Shown: positions 53,025 to 63,026, counted from the first letter of the stretch. The stretch is DNA of 64,000 bases from Enterovirga aerilata (GCF_013044135.1 NZ_JABEPP010000003.1:186001-250000); one strand, 5' to 3'. Numbers and translations: made by a program. The notes: generated from the sequence alone by a model not told the origin.

Positions 53025-54855
53025 ATGAACGCCGTCCGCTCCCTCGGCCCGCTCGCGCTCTTCGCGCTCGCCTATGCGGCGGTCGCGATGGTGATCACCA
53101 ACTCGTATTACCAGCTCATGCTGACGCTGGTCCTCGTCTGGGCGGTGTTCGGCCTCTCCTGGAACGTGCTCAGCGGCTATACGGGCCTGATCTCCTTCGG
53201 CCATGCCGCCTTCTTCGGCATCGGCGCCTATACGACGGTGCTGGGCCAAGTTTATTTCAACCTCTCGCCCTGGATCACGATTCCGATCGCGGTGGCGCTC
53301 GGCGCGCTCGCGGGCCTCATCGTCGGCTTCCCGACCTTCCGGCTGCGCGGCCATTACTTCGCGCTCGCGATGCTCGCCTACCCGCTTGCGCTTCTCTACG
53401 TCTTCGAGTGGCTCGGCTACCAGGAGCTGACGCTGCCGATGCGGCGCGATGCGCCCTTCACCTACATGCAGTTCGAGGATCCGCGCATCAACACGCTGAT
53501 CGCGCTGGTCATGCTGGTCGCGACCGTGATCGCGACGCGCTTCATCGAGCGCTCGCGCTTCGGGATGGCGCTTCTCGCCATCAAGCAGAACGAGGCGGCG
53601 GCCGAGGCGGCCGGGATCGACACGCTCCGGTGGAAGCTGCGGGCCATCACGGTCTCGGCCGCGATCGCCGCGATGGCGGGCGGCTTCTACACGGTCGTCC
53701 TGCTCGTTGTGACGCCGCCCTCCGTGTTCGGGATGCTCGTATCGGCTCAGGCCCTGACGGTGGCCATGTTCGGCGGCGTCGGCACGGTCTGGGGCCCGGT
53801 GCTCGGGTCCGTGATCCTCATCCCGATCAGCGAGATCCTCCACGCCGAGCTCGGCGCCAGGATCCCGGGCATCCAGGGCGTCGTCTTCGGCCTCGCCATC
53901 ATCGCCGTGATCCTGCTCGCGCCTGAGGGGATCTACTGGCGCGTCCGCGACCTCCTGCGGAAGCGCTCGCTTGCCAAGTCCGGCGCCGGCATGCCCTCCC
54001 CCTTGCGGGGAGGGCCGAGCCTGAGCGAAGCGGAGATCCGGGGCGGAGATGGTGCAAGCGGCACTGCCGGCGTCCCATCCGGCCCCACCCCCAGCCCCTC
54101 CCCGCAAGGGGGAGGGGAGCTGCGTAGGGGCGACGACGTCATCCTGTCCGTCCAGGGCGTCTCGAAGTCTTTCGGCGGCCTGAAGGCGGTGCAGAACGTC
54201 AGCTTCGACGTGCTGCGCGGGGAGATACTCGGCATCATCGGCCCGAACGGCGCCGGCAAGACCACTTTGTTCAACCTGCTGAACGGCTTCCTGCGGCCGG
54301 ATGCCGGGCGCGTCCTGCTCGACGGAACCGAGATGGTCGGAAGGAAGCCGCATGAGCTCTGCCGGGCGGGCGTCGGCCGCACCTTCCAGGTCATGCGGCC
54401 GTTCCTGCGCATGTCGGTCGCCGACAATGTGGTCGTCGGCGCCTACGTGCATGCCGAGACGGACGAGGAGGCGCGCCGCCGCGCGGACGAGGCGATCGCG
54501 ACCGTGGGCCTGACCGATGTCGCGGACCGGCTCGGCGGCGAGCTCACGACCAAGCAGCTCCGCCTCATGGAACTCGCCCGGGCGCTCGCGGGCCGCCCGC
54601 GTCTCCTCCTGCTCGACGAGACGCTCGCGGGGCTCGGCCATTCCGAGGTCGGCGACGTCCTCGCGGTCATCCGCAAGCTCGCCCGGAGCGGCATCACCAT
54701 CGTGATCATCGAGCACACGATGGGCGCGATGGTGCAGCTCGTGGACCGCTTCGTCGTGCTCGACCACGGGATGGTGCTCGTCGAGGGGGTGCCGAAGACC
54801 GTCACCAAGGACCGCCGCGTGATCGAGGCCTATCTCGGCAAGAAGTGGAGCGCCC

Positions 54856-54869
<14 letters not shown>
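53025..54869 (+). CDS. LivM-LivG fusion: ABC permease joined to ATP-binding domain
   Basis: A 614-residue fusion. Residues 1-320 are a LivM permease (LSWNVLSGYTGLISFGHAAFFGIGAY near 45-70, FPTFRLRGHYFALAMLAYPLALL near 101-123, coupling IKQNEAAAEAAGIDTLRWK). Residues 380-614 are a LivG ATPase: SVQGVSKSFGG, Walker A GPNGAGKTT, GVGRTFQVMRPFLRMSV, Walker B LLLLDETLAGL (DET instead of DEP) and switch IIEHTMGAM. The signature motif region LTTKQLRLMELARAL lacks LSGG. The joining segment, about residues 322-370, is encoded by a REP-like palindromic element read through in frame. Confidence 0.9.
53988..54125. repeat. REP-like palindromic element inside the livM-livG frame
   Basis: Begins CCCTCCCCCTTGCGGGGAGGG, ends CCTCCCCGCAAGGGGGAGGGG; the two ends are inverted repeats, with GCGAAGCGGAGATCC between. 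Its length is a multiple of three without a stop in this frame, so it is translated as a low-complexity Pro/Ser/Gly linker. Related in sequence to the element at 51947-52066. Confidence 0.8.
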
Positions 54870-55563
<694 letters not shown>

Positions 55564-55592
55564 CCGACAGACCAAATCGGGAGGAACGATCA

Positions 55593-56816
55593 ATGGCAGA
55601 CCTGACACGGCGAACGCTCATCGGCTCGACGGCCATTGCCCTGGCAGCCCCCTCCATCGTGCGCGCGCAGAGCCCCACCGAGGTCAAGGTCGGGCTCATC
55701 GTCCCGCTCTCCGGCCTTTATGCGCGCCCGGCCTCGGTCATGCGGATGGGCGCCGAGATCGGCATCGACGACGTGAACGCGGCGGGCGGCATCAAGGCGC
55801 TCGGCGGGGCGAAGCTGAAGCTCGTCCTCATCGATTGCGGCGATACGGTCGAGAAGGCCAAGAACGCCGCCCAGCGCATGGTGGCGCAGGAGACCGATCT
55901 CGTCGCGGCGACCGGCGCCTATCTCTCCTCCTTCACGCTCGCGGTCACCGAGGTGACCGAGCGCGCGCAGCTTCCCGTCCTGACGCTGTCCTATTCGGAC
56001 CTCCTGACCGACCGAGGCTTCAAGTACATCTTCCAGACGGCTGCGACCGCGAGCTCTCAATCCGAGCAGGGCCTGCCGGAGCTGATGAAGCTCGCCGAGA
56101 CCGCCTCGGGCAAGCGGCCGAAGACGGTTGCCATCGTGATGGATAACACTGCGACCTCGGTCGCGACCGCGAAGGCCCTCAAGGAGAAGCTGTTCAAGCA
56201 GCTCGGGCTCGAACTCGTGGTGGATGAGGTCTGGACGCCGCCGCTCGCGGACGCGACGCCGCTCATCCAGAAGGTGCGGGCGGCGCGGCCGGACCTCCTC
56301 TTTGCGATGCCGAACGCCGTCTCGGACGCCAAGCTCCTGGTCGAGAAGATGAACGAGTTCGGTCTCGGCCAGGGCCGCATCCCGACCATCTCCTTCTCGA
56401 TCACCATCGCCGAGCCGGACGTGCTCCAGAGCGTCTCGCCGCAGGTGCTCCAAGGCGTGATGACGGTCGTGGCGAACTGGGGCTTCAAGGGTCACGAGCG
56501 GCTCATCGCCGAGGTGAAGAGGCGCTACAACGAGCCCTGGGCGACCCAGAACGTCATCTCAACCTACGGCGACATCTGGCTCATGGCGGCGGCGCTCGAG
56601 CAGGCGGGCAAGCCCGACAAGGAGGCCGTGGCCCAGGCGCTCCGCACGATGGATGGCGGGCCGGCCAAGTACTATCCGGGCGGGCAGCTCAAGTTCGACG
56701 AGAAGGGCCGCCGCGTCGGGGCGGGCGTCACCATCGTCCAGTGGCAGAACGGCGTGCCCGTGACGGTCTTCCCGAAGGAGATTGCGGTCGCCGAGCCGTT
56801 CTGGCCGAAGCGCTGA
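55593..56816 (+). CDS. Liv-type ABC substrate-binding protein, paralogue A
   Basis: A 407-residue binding protein of the type-1 fold. The signal segment (TRRTLIGSTAIALAAPSIVRA) is twin-arginine-like (RRTLIG). EVKVGLIVPLSGLYARPASVMRMGAEIGIDDVNAAGG opens the mature domain, followed by KAKNAAQRMVAQETDLVAATGAYLSS and TLSYSDLLTDRGFKYIFQTAA. It has a clear paralogue (56955) in the next gene. The ribosome site GGGAGGAACG lies 7 bp before the ATG. These proteins belong to the amino-acid/amide-binding group; the ligand is unknown. Confidence 0.93.
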   Translation: MADLTRRTLIGSTAIALAAPSIVRAQSPTEVKVGLIVPLSGLYARPASVMRMGAEIGIDDVNAAGGIKALGGAKLKLVLIDCGDTVEKAKNAAQRMVAQETDLVAATGAYLSSFTLAVTEVTERAQLPVLTLSYSDLLTDRGFKYIFQTAATASSQSEQGLPELMKLAETASGKRPKTVAIVMDNTATSVATAKALKEKLFKQLGLELVVDEVWTPPLADATPLIQKVRAARPDLLFAMPNAVSDAKLLVEKMNEFGLGQGRIPTISFSITIAEPDVLQSVSPQVLQGVMTVVANWGFKGHERLIAEVKRRYNEPWATQNVISTYGDIWLMAAALEQAGKPDKEAVAQALRTMDGGPAKYYPGGQLKFDEKGRRVGAGVTIVQWQNGVPVTVFPKEIAVAEPFWPKR

Positions 56817-56817
56817 C

Positions 56818-56926
56818 TTGAGGCCGTCGTTCCGGACGAACCGAGCGGAGATCCGGAACCCGCGAACGAGCTCAGGAGCCCCGTCGTAGGTTCCGGGTTC
56901 CGCTTCGCGGGCCCCGGAATGACGGA
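56818..56926. repeat. REP-like palindromic element between the two binding-protein genes
   Basis: Outer arms GTCGTTCCGGA and CCGGAATGACG are inverted imperfect copies; inner arms CCGGAACC and GGTTCCGG are perfect, with a small GCTTCGCGGG hairpin. It fills almost the whole 138-bp gap between the two paralogous genes. Confidence 0.7.
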
Positions 56927-56954
56927 GAGAAAGAAACAACCAGGGAGGAACACC

Positions 56955-58190
56955 ATGACCAGTCGTTACGACCTGACCCGCCGCACCCTTCTGGGCACGG
57001 CGGCCGCTTCCATGGCCCTGCCCGGCATCGTGCGGGCGCAGAACCCAACCGAGGTGAAGGTGGCCCTCCTCGTGCCGATCTCCGGCATGTATTCCCGTTT
57101 CGGCACCGTGATGCGGATGGGAGCCGAGATGGCGCTCGACCACATCAATGCGGAGGGCGGCGTCAGATCGCTCGGCGGCGCCAAGCTGAAGCTCGTGGTG
57201 CTCGATTGCGGCGACACGACCGAGAAGGCCAAGAACGCCGCGCAGCGCATGGTCGCGCAGGAGCCGGACATCGTCGCGGCGAGCGGCTCCTATCTTTCCT
57301 CCTTCACGCTCGCCGTGACCGAGGTGACCGAGCGCGCGCAGCTTCCTGTGCTGACGCTCTCCTATTCGGACCTGATCACGGCGCGCGGCTTCAAATACGT
57401 CTTCCAGACCTCGGCGACGGCCGCGTCCCAGGCCGAGCAGGCGCTTCCCGAGATCCTGAAGCTCGCCGAGACCGCCTCCGGCCGGAAGCCCCAGACGGTC
57501 GCGATCGTCACCGACAACACAGGGGCCTCGGTCGCTTCCGTGAAGCCGATGCGCGAGGGGCTGCTGCAGCGGCTCGGCCTGAAGCTCGTCGTCGACGAGA
57601 CCTTCACGCCGCCGATCGCGGATGCGACCCCGCTCATCCAGAAGGTCAGGGCGGCGCGGCCCGACCTCTTCTTCTTCCTTCCTACCGTCATCTCGGACGC
57701 CAAGCTCGTCCTCGAGAAGATGAACGAGTTCGGCATGGGGCAGGGCAAGGTGCCGACGATCTCCTTCGGCATCGCCATCGCCATGCCGGACATCCTGAAC
57801 ACGGTCTCGGCCGACCTCCTGCAGGGCGTGCTCACCTGCGTCGGCAACTGGGGCGTGAAGGGCCAGGAGAAGCTGATCGCCGAGCTGAAGAGCCGCTACA
57901 ACGAACCCTGGATGGACCAGAACGCGATCTCGACCTACGGCGACATGTGGATCATCAAGGAGGCGCTGGAGAAGGCCGGCAAGGCGGACCGGGTCGCGGT
58001 CGCGGACGCGCTGCGAAACCTCGATCTTGGCCCCTCCAAGTACTATCCGGGCGGCCTGACCAAGTTCGACGCGATGGGTCGCCGCGTCGGCGCGGGCCTC
58101 ACCGTGGTGCAGTGGCAGAACGGCGTGCCCTACACGGTCTTCCCGACCGAGCTCGCCACCGCAAAGCCGTTCTGGCCGAAGAGCAGCTGA
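56955..58190 (+). CDS. Liv-type ABC substrate-binding protein, paralogue B
   Basis: A 411-residue binding protein, clearly a paralogue of the preceding one: EVKVALLVPISGMYSRFGTVMRMGAEMALDHINAEGG, LGGAKLKLVVLDCGDTTEKAKNAAQRMVAQ and TLSYSDLITARGFKYVFQTSA line up almost without gaps. The Tat-like signal (TRRTLLGTAAASMALPGIVRA) is also shared. GGGAGGAACACC precedes the ATG. The two binding proteins probably feed the same LivH/LivMG/LivF importer with different ligands. The duplicated copies diverge mostly in the ligand-cleft segments. Confidence 0.93.
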   Translation: MTSRYDLTRRTLLGTAAASMALPGIVRAQNPTEVKVALLVPISGMYSRFGTVMRMGAEMALDHINAEGGVRSLGGAKLKLVVLDCGDTTEKAKNAAQRMVAQEPDIVAASGSYLSSFTLAVTEVTERAQLPVLTLSYSDLITARGFKYVFQTSATAASQAEQALPEILKLAETASGRKPQTVAIVTDNTGASVASVKPMREGLLQRLGLKLVVDETFTPPIADATPLIQKVRAARPDLFFFLPTVISDAKLVLEKMNEFGMGQGKVPTISFGIAIAMPDILNTVSADLLQGVLTCVGNWGVKGQEKLIAELKSRYNEPWMDQNAISTYGDMWIIKEALEKAGKADRVAVADALRNLDLGPSKYYPGGLTKFDAMGRRVGAGLTVVQWQNGVPYTVFPTELATAKPFWPKSS

Positions 58191-58285
58191 GCGGCTCCGG
58201 CCGGGGGTGCCGAACCCAGCGCTTGCCGTTCCCCGGCCCTCCTCCGGCGATCTGCTGCGGCCTCGGACTTCCTGGCGCGCCGCTC

Positions 58286-59134
58286 CTATGCGGGCCCGGT
58301 CACCACCGGCGTGTCGTCGCGCGAGCCCCACTCGGCCCAGGACCCGTCATAGAGCGCAGGTGCGGGACGGCCCGTCCGCTCGATCGCCAGGACCAGGATC
58401 GCGGCGGTCACGCCCGAGCCGCAACTCGTGAGGATCGGCTTGTCGGGGTCGATGCCGGCCGCCGCGAGGGCGGCTTCGATCGTGGCCGGGTCCGCGAGCC
58501 GTCCGTCCTGCAACACGCCCGCATAATGCAGGTTGCGCGCACCCGGCATGTGGCCCGACCGCATGCCTGGCCGGGGTTCAGGCTCCTCCCCGGTGAAGCG
58601 GGCGGCCGAGCGCGCATCGAGGACCTGGGCGGAGCCGTCGGCGAGCGCGCGCGCGACATCCTCCCGGCTCGCGACCGCCGCCTCGTCGAACCGCGCCGCG
58701 AACTCGACCGGATCGCGCGGCTCGGGCTCGCCGCTTTCCAGCGGAAGACCGGCCGCGCGCCAGGCCGGGAGCCCTCCGTCGAGCACCGCGACCCGCGGCG
58801 CTCCGAAGGTGCGGAACGTCCAGGCGACGCGCGGGGCCGCGAAGAGCCCGAGCCCGTCATAGGCGACGATGGTGTGCTCGTCGGAAATGCCCATCGCGCC
58901 GACGGCCGCGGCGAATTCGTCGGCGTCCGGCAGCATGTGCGGCAGCGGGGAGCGCCTGTCCTTCACGACATCGATATCGAACCGGATGGCGCCCGGGATA
59001 TGGGCGTTGAGGTATTCGGCATCGGCATCGCGGTTCTGCGTCGGCAGGTAGTAGGAGCCGTCGAGCACGATCACGTTCGGATCGCCGAGGCGCTGCGACA
59101 GCCATTCGGGGGAGACGACGTCGATCTTGGGCAT
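58286..59134 (-). CDS. sseA: 3-mercaptopyruvate/thiosulfate sulfurtransferase SseA
   Basis: A 282-residue two-domain rhodanese. First domain: VVSPEWLSQRLGDPNVIVLDGSYYLPTQNRDADAEY, identified by VLDGSYYLP and the HIPGAIRFDID block. Second domain: VLDARSAARFTGEEPEPRPGMRSGHMPGARNLHY ending in the active-site loop CGSGVTA with Cys at 238. CGSGVTA is typical of mercaptopyruvate sulfurtransferases (thiosulfate enzymes have CRxGx[R/T]). It transfers sulfur from 3-mercaptopyruvate to thiols or cyanide in the cytoplasm. ATG 59134 chosen as the conserved start; the frame extends upstream to 59191. Confidence 0.93.
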   Translation of the reverse strand: MPKIDVVSPEWLSQRLGDPNVIVLDGSYYLPTQNRDADAEYLNAHIPGAIRFDIDVVKDRRSPLPHMLPDADEFAAAVGAMGISDEHTIVAYDGLGLFAAPRVAWTFRTFGAPRVAVLDGGLPAWRAAGLPLESGEPEPRDPVEFAARFDEAAVASREDVARALADGSAQVLDARSAARFTGEEPEPRPGMRSGHMPGARNLHYAGVLQDGRLADPATIEAALAAAGIDPDKPILTSCGSGVTAAILVLAIERTGRPAPALYDGSWAEWGSRDDTPVVTGPA

Positions 59135-59180
59135 GCTGGCCTTCCTACAGCGAGCGGTCAGCTGATTTGCGGGATGAACG

Positions 59181-59393
59181 TCAGCCAACAAGCAGGCGGA
59201 TAACGATCCCGAACCCGCCGATAACGGATGCGAGCACGAACCCGAGCATCCACTTCAGGAGCTGGATGTCGCCCTTGATGGTCGCAATCTCATCCTTGCA
59301 GGTTGCGACTTCTTCGGCGGCCTTCTGTGCCTTGTCGTCAGGCACGCCAGCGTCCCTGAGCGCACCGTAGAGGTTGCCGAGCATTACAGCCAT
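59181..59393 (-). CDS. Small coiled-coil membrane protein
   Basis: A 70-residue protein: residues about 15-48 are a charged helix likely to form a coiled coil (DDKAQKAAEEVATCKDEIATIKGDIQ), and residues 47-68 form one membrane helix (MLGFVLASVIGGFGIVIRLL). It resembles small DUF1640-like (CCDC90/MCU-regulator-type) proteins of bacteria and phages whose pattern is a coiled coil followed by a C-terminal helix. Function unknown. It shares its strand with sseA, 46 bp upstream of it, but lacks a clear ribosome site for either. Confidence 0.6.
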   Translation of the reverse strand: MAVMLGNLYGALRDAGVPDDKAQKAAEEVATCKDEIATIKGDIQLLKWMLGFVLASVIGGFGIVIRLLVG

Positions 59394-59445
59394 GGCATGG
59401 AATGTAGGTGCCGCCGCCAGGTTCGTCGAGATCGCGACGAAGCCG

Positions 59446-60156
59446 TCAGGCGAGCCTGATCCGCACGCGGCGGTTCTGCTTGCCCTTCTTCTCGATATCC
59501 GTAACCGTCACACGGCCGATCTCGCCCGTGCGCCGCACATGCGTCCCGCCGCAGGGCTGGAGATCGATGCCCTCGATCTCCACGAGCCGCACCCGGCCGG
59601 AACCGCGCGGCGGCTTGACCGACATCGTCTTGACGAGGCCCGGATTGGCGTCGAGCTCCTCGTCCGTGATCCAGCGGAAGGAGACCGGCGCGTCCTGATC
59701 CACCAGCGCCTGGAGCTTTTCCGTGAGCTCCGCCTTGTCGAGCCCCGCCTCCTGGATGTCGAAATCGAGCCGGCCCTCGCCCTCGCCGATCGCGCCGCCC
59801 GTGACCGGGTAGGGCAGGACGACGCTCAGAAGGTGGAGCGCCGTATGCACCCGCATGCGCGGCCAGCGCTTCTCCCAGTCGAGCTCCACCCTGACGCGGT
59901 CGCCGGGAGAGGGAAGGGCGACCCCGGGCGCGGGCAGATGCACGATCGCCGCCCGGTCGGGGCCGTAGACCGTATTGGCGATTTCCAGCGCCGATCCGTC
60001 GGATCGGACGATCCGCCCGGCATCGCCGGGCTGCCCGCCTCCCTGGCCGTAGAGGACGGTCCGGTCGAGCACGATCCCGCCCTCAGGCGTGATCGCGACC
60101 ACGCTCGCCGCGCAGTCGCGCAGATACGCATCGTCCCGGAAAAGTGGCTCCGTCAT
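59446..60156 (-). CDS. AlaX-type alanyl-tRNA editing protein
   Basis: A 236-residue free-standing editing domain. VLDRTVLYGQGGGQPGDAGRI is the AlaRS-editing start, HTALHLL carries the zinc ligands H104 and H108, and LQPCGGTHVRRTGEIG carries C202 and H206, so the HxxxH-CxxxH metal site is complete. It deacylates Ser-tRNA(Ala) or Gly-tRNA(Ala), protecting against mistranslation. Its ATG shares one base with the stop of the fumarylacetoacetase-family gene (TGATG), an operon link without an obvious metabolic reason. Confidence 0.93.
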   Translation of the reverse strand: MTEPLFRDDAYLRDCAASVVAITPEGGIVLDRTVLYGQGGGQPGDAGRIVRSDGSALEIANTVYGPDRAAIVHLPAPGVALPSPGDRVRVELDWEKRWPRMRVHTALHLLSVVLPYPVTGGAIGEGEGRLDFDIQEAGLDKAELTEKLQALVDQDAPVSFRWITDEELDANPGLVKTMSVKPPRGSGRVRLVEIEGIDLQPCGGTHVRRTGEIGRVTVTDIEKKGKQNRRVRIRLA

Positions 60157-61001
60157 CAGCCGGCGAAGGCCTTCACCTGCTGGCGCTGCTCGCCGAGGCG
60201 CTCGATCCCGAGAGTCATCACGTCGCCGGGCTTCAGATAGCGCGGCGGCTTCATCCCGAGCCCGACCCCGGGCGGCGTGCCCGTGGTGATGACGTCGCCC
60301 GGCTCGAGCGTCATGAAGTGCGAGCAGTAGGAGACGATCTTCGCGCAATCGAAGATCATCGTGTTGGTGTTGCCCGTCTGCATGCGCTCGCCGTTCACGT
60401 CGAGCCACATGGCGAGGTTCTGCACGTCCGGAATCTCGTCGGGCGTGACGAGCCACGGGCCGAGCGGTCCGAAGGTCGGGCAGCCCTTGCCCTTCATCCA
60501 TTGCCCGGCGCGCTCGAGCTGGAATTCGCGCTCGGAGACGTCGTTGCAGATCGTGTAGCCGGCCACGTGGTCCAGCGCCTCGTTTGCGGCCACATAGGAG
60601 GCGCGCCGGCCGATCACGATGGCGATCTCGATCTCCCAGTCGGTCTTGCTAGACCCCTTCGGGATGATCACGTCGTCGTTCGGGCCGACGATGCAGGACG
60701 GCGCCTTCGAGAACAGGATGGGCTCGGCCGGAATGGGCTGGCCCGCCTCCGCCGCATGGTCGGCGTAGTTGAGCCCGACGGCGATGAAGTGGCCGACCCG
60801 GGCGACCGGGCAGCCGAGGCGGGCGCCGGCAGGCGCCTCGGGCAGGCTCGCCGGATCGAGCCCGCGCAGCTTGGCGAAACCCGAAGAGAGCGCGTCCGCA
60901 TCGATGTCCGGGATCAGGCCCGAGAGGTCGCGGACCGTTCCGTCGGAGGCCACGATCCCGGGCTTCTCCCGGCCCGGCTCTCCAAAACGCACGAGCTTCA
61001 T
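60156..61001 (-). CDS. Fumarylacetoacetate hydrolase family protein
   Basis: A 281-residue member of the FAH superfamily. VARVGHFIAVGLNYADHAAEAGQPIPAEPILFSKAPSCIVGPNDDVIIP, identified by GLNYADHAAE and LFSKAP, then DWEIEIAIVIGRRASYVAANEALDHVAGYTICNDVSEREFQ carrying the metal-binding Glu/Asp (E-x-E, and D in DVSERE), and SYCSHFMTLEPGDVITTGTPPGVG are all conserved. Members hydrolyse acylpyruvates, decarboxylate oxaloacetate or act on ureidoglycolate; this one could be any of these. Sits with the AlaX gene in one operon. Confidence 0.92.
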   Translation of the reverse strand: MKLVRFGEPGREKPGIVASDGTVRDLSGLIPDIDADALSSGFAKLRGLDPASLPEAPAGARLGCPVARVGHFIAVGLNYADHAAEAGQPIPAEPILFSKAPSCIVGPNDDVIIPKGSSKTDWEIEIAIVIGRRASYVAANEALDHVAGYTICNDVSEREFQLERAGQWMKGKGCPTFGPLGPWLVTPDEIPDVQNLAMWLDVNGERMQTGNTNTMIFDCAKIVSYCSHFMTLEPGDVITTGTPPGVGLGMKPPRYLKPGDVMTLGIERLGEQRQQVKAFAG

Positions 61002-61262
61002 GTCCGAATTCCTCCCTTGGGCGCGCGATCTCTAGCGATCGCACGCCCGGCCGCAAGAGAGGAGCTGGCCCGAAGGGCTCTTCCGCCACCGTCGATTGTG
61101 GCCGCCGCGCAACTGAAAGCCGGATTCGCGGCCTCGAAGGGTAGGATCAGAGCACGGCGCCGCTCCTGCAGATTGCGGCGAAGTGGTGGCTCCGACACAG
61201 TTCAGACGCGGCGCTGCGGATCCGATTCGCAGGGTGGCCAACCATCGGGGTCGAGGAAACGG

Positions 61263-62552
61263 ATGAAGCTCGGGCGTGCCTTTCTTCTTGGGGTCGGGTC
61301 CGCGGCGGTCCTGGCCGGTGCGGCGGGAAGCGCCCATGCGGGGGCGTTCGGGCTGCGGAGCCAGAGCACGATCGCGATCGGCCAGGCCTATGCGGGCGCG
61401 GCCGCCGGCGCTGCTGGCGTCTCGTCGGCCTTCTGGAACCCGGCCACCATCACCATGCATCCGGGCTTCCAGAGCGAATACAACTTCACCTTCGTGGACG
61501 CCTATGCGCGGATCTCGCCCACGCCGCCGACACCGGGCGCCCTTCTCGCGCTGGGCGGCTCAGGCGACATCGCGCAGAATGCCTTCGTGCCGGCCACCTA
61601 CAGCTCGCGGCAGCTCACCGACCGGATCTGGATCGGCGTGGCGAGTGCGGCGCCGTTCGGCAGCGTCACGAAGCCCAACACCCCCTGGGCGGGCCAGTTC
61701 TATTCGCGATCATCGCGCATCGTCTCGCTGAGCTTCGCGCCGCTCGTCGGCATCAAGGTCAACGATTGGCTGTCTATCGGCGGCGGGCCGATCATCCAGT
61801 ACTTTAAGGTACGGCTGAACAGCGCCGGCCCAGCCGGAAGCAACGTCATGCTGGAAGGGGACGATTGGGGGGGCGGCGGCACCGTGGGCGTGACGGTCAC
61901 GCCCGCACCCGGCACCGTGCTGGGCGTCGGCTACCGCTCGACGATCGATCATGCGCTGCAGGGCACCTTTCGCACGGCGGCGGCCGTGCTTCCCATCCGT
62001 GTGAAGGTCAGCACGCCCGACCAGCTCACCTTCGGCGTGAGCCAGGCCATCACGCCCGACTTCCGGCTGAACGCGGCCTTCGAATGGATGAACTGGAGCC
62101 GCCTGCGGTCGCCCGCGATCCGCCTGGAGGGCCCGGGCGTGACGATCGGGCAGTTCCCGCTCAACTACAAGGATGGCTATCTCGTCTCGGTCGGCGGCGA
62201 GTACCAGCTCAATCCGCAATGGGCATTGCGCGCCGGCGTCGGCTACGAGTGGTCGCCGATCGACACGAGCAACCGCTCGACGCGGCTGCCCGATACCGAC
62301 CGCGTCCACGCCTCCGTCGGTGCAAGCTACGCCTGGAACGACAAGCTGACGATCAACGCCTCCTATGCGCATTACTTCGCGGTCGGGAACAGGCGGATCG
62401 CGATCGCGCCCGGCAACCCGCTCTTCAATGCGGCCGCGGGGCCCTTCTTCGCCGACACCCAGGCCGACGTGAACCTGTTCTCGCTCTCCGCCCGCTACCG
62501 CTGGGACGACCCGAAGGTCTCCGAGCCCGCACCGATCATCCGCAAGTACTGA
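61263..62552 (+). CDS. FadL/OmpP1/TodX-family outer-membrane transporter
   Basis: A 429-residue beta-barrel precursor. The signal peptide (LGVGSAAVLAGAAGSAHA) ends near residue 26 and the mature protein opens GAFGLRSQSTIAIGQAYAGAAAG...SSAFWNPAT, the family's N-terminal hatch pattern with the NPA motif. VGIKVNDWLSIGGGPIIQYFKVRL and the later QALTPDFRLNAAFEWMNWSR-like region with AINASYAHYFA are typical barrel strands. It would move long-chain fatty acids or aromatic hydrocarbons across the outer membrane. The ATG follows GAGGAAACGG. A terminator hairpin lies 42 bp downstream. Confidence 0.9.
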   Translation: MKLGRAFLLGVGSAAVLAGAAGSAHAGAFGLRSQSTIAIGQAYAGAAAGAAGVSSAFWNPATITMHPGFQSEYNFTFVDAYARISPTPPTPGALLALGGSGDIAQNAFVPATYSSRQLTDRIWIGVASAAPFGSVTKPNTPWAGQFYSRSSRIVSLSFAPLVGIKVNDWLSIGGGPIIQYFKVRLNSAGPAGSNVMLEGDDWGGGGTVGVTVTPAPGTVLGVGYRSTIDHALQGTFRTAAAVLPIRVKVSTPDQLTFGVSQAITPDFRLNAAFEWMNWSRLRSPAIRLEGPGVTIGQFPLNYKDGYLVSVGGEYQLNPQWALRAGVGYEWSPIDTSNRSTRLPDTDRVHASVGASYAWNDKLTINASYAHYFAVGNRRIAIAPGNPLFNAAAGPFFADTQADVNLFSLSARYRWDDPKVSEPAPIIRKY

Positions 62553-62593
62553 GCGCAAGACGGCCGGCAGAGCCGGGCCCGAGATCGAATCGG

Positions 62594-62621
62594 AAGGCCG
62601 CGGTCACCGGACCGCGGCCTT
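62594..62621 (+). terminator. Rho-independent terminator after the FadL-type gene
   Basis: A 12-bp perfect stem AAGGCCGCGGTC/GACCGCGGCCTT with a 4-base loop, 42 bp after the stop. It is followed by CTTCGCTT, moderately T-rich, in the right orientation for the plus strand gene. Confidence 0.75.
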
Positions 62622-62730
62622 CTTCGCTTGCGCGACGACGCGTCCGGTCGGCAGAGAATCGTGCTCGACGCCGAGGCCACCTTGCGATGGGACCCGGGGC
62701 GAACCCGCGAGGCCCCTGATGGGCAGTCCC

Positions 62731-63024
62731 TCAGGGGCGCGAAAAGATCCGCTCGCCCTGCTCGTCCACCATCTGGCGCCCCTTCTGGAGCGAGAGGGAT
62801 GTCGCGTCCTCGATCGACGCGAAGCGATCGGCGCGCACGAAGGCATGCCGCCGCTCCTCCCCGTCGATCACCTTCAGGATCGTGCCGGCGGTCTGGAACT
62901 GCCCGCCTTCGGTCCGGTACGGCTCGGCCCGGATCGTGAAGCCGCGATGCTCGATCTCGGCGGTCGGGCCGGGGGCAGCCTCGGCCTCCTTCCGGCCGCC
63001 GAAGAGGCGTGAGAGCCAGGACAT
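62731..63024 (-). CDS. HlyU-family transcriptional regulator
   Basis: A 97-residue protein: MSWLSRLFGGRKEAEA start, then IEHRGFTIRAEPYRTEGGQFQTAGTILK, RRHAFVRADRFASIEDATSLSLQKGRQMVDEQG, which is the pattern of HlyU-like proteins (named after a Vibrio haemolysin activator) and is common in alphaproteobacteria under the same name. Many such homologues lack demonstrated regulatory function. Its start lies 3 bases after the stop of the Uma2 gene upstream on the same strand. Confidence 0.85.
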   Translation of the reverse strand: MSWLSRLFGGRKEAEAAPGPTAEIEHRGFTIRAEPYRTEGGQFQTAGTILKVIDGEERRHAFVRADRFASIEDATSLSLQKGRQMVDEQGERIFSRP

Positions 63025-63026
63025 CG

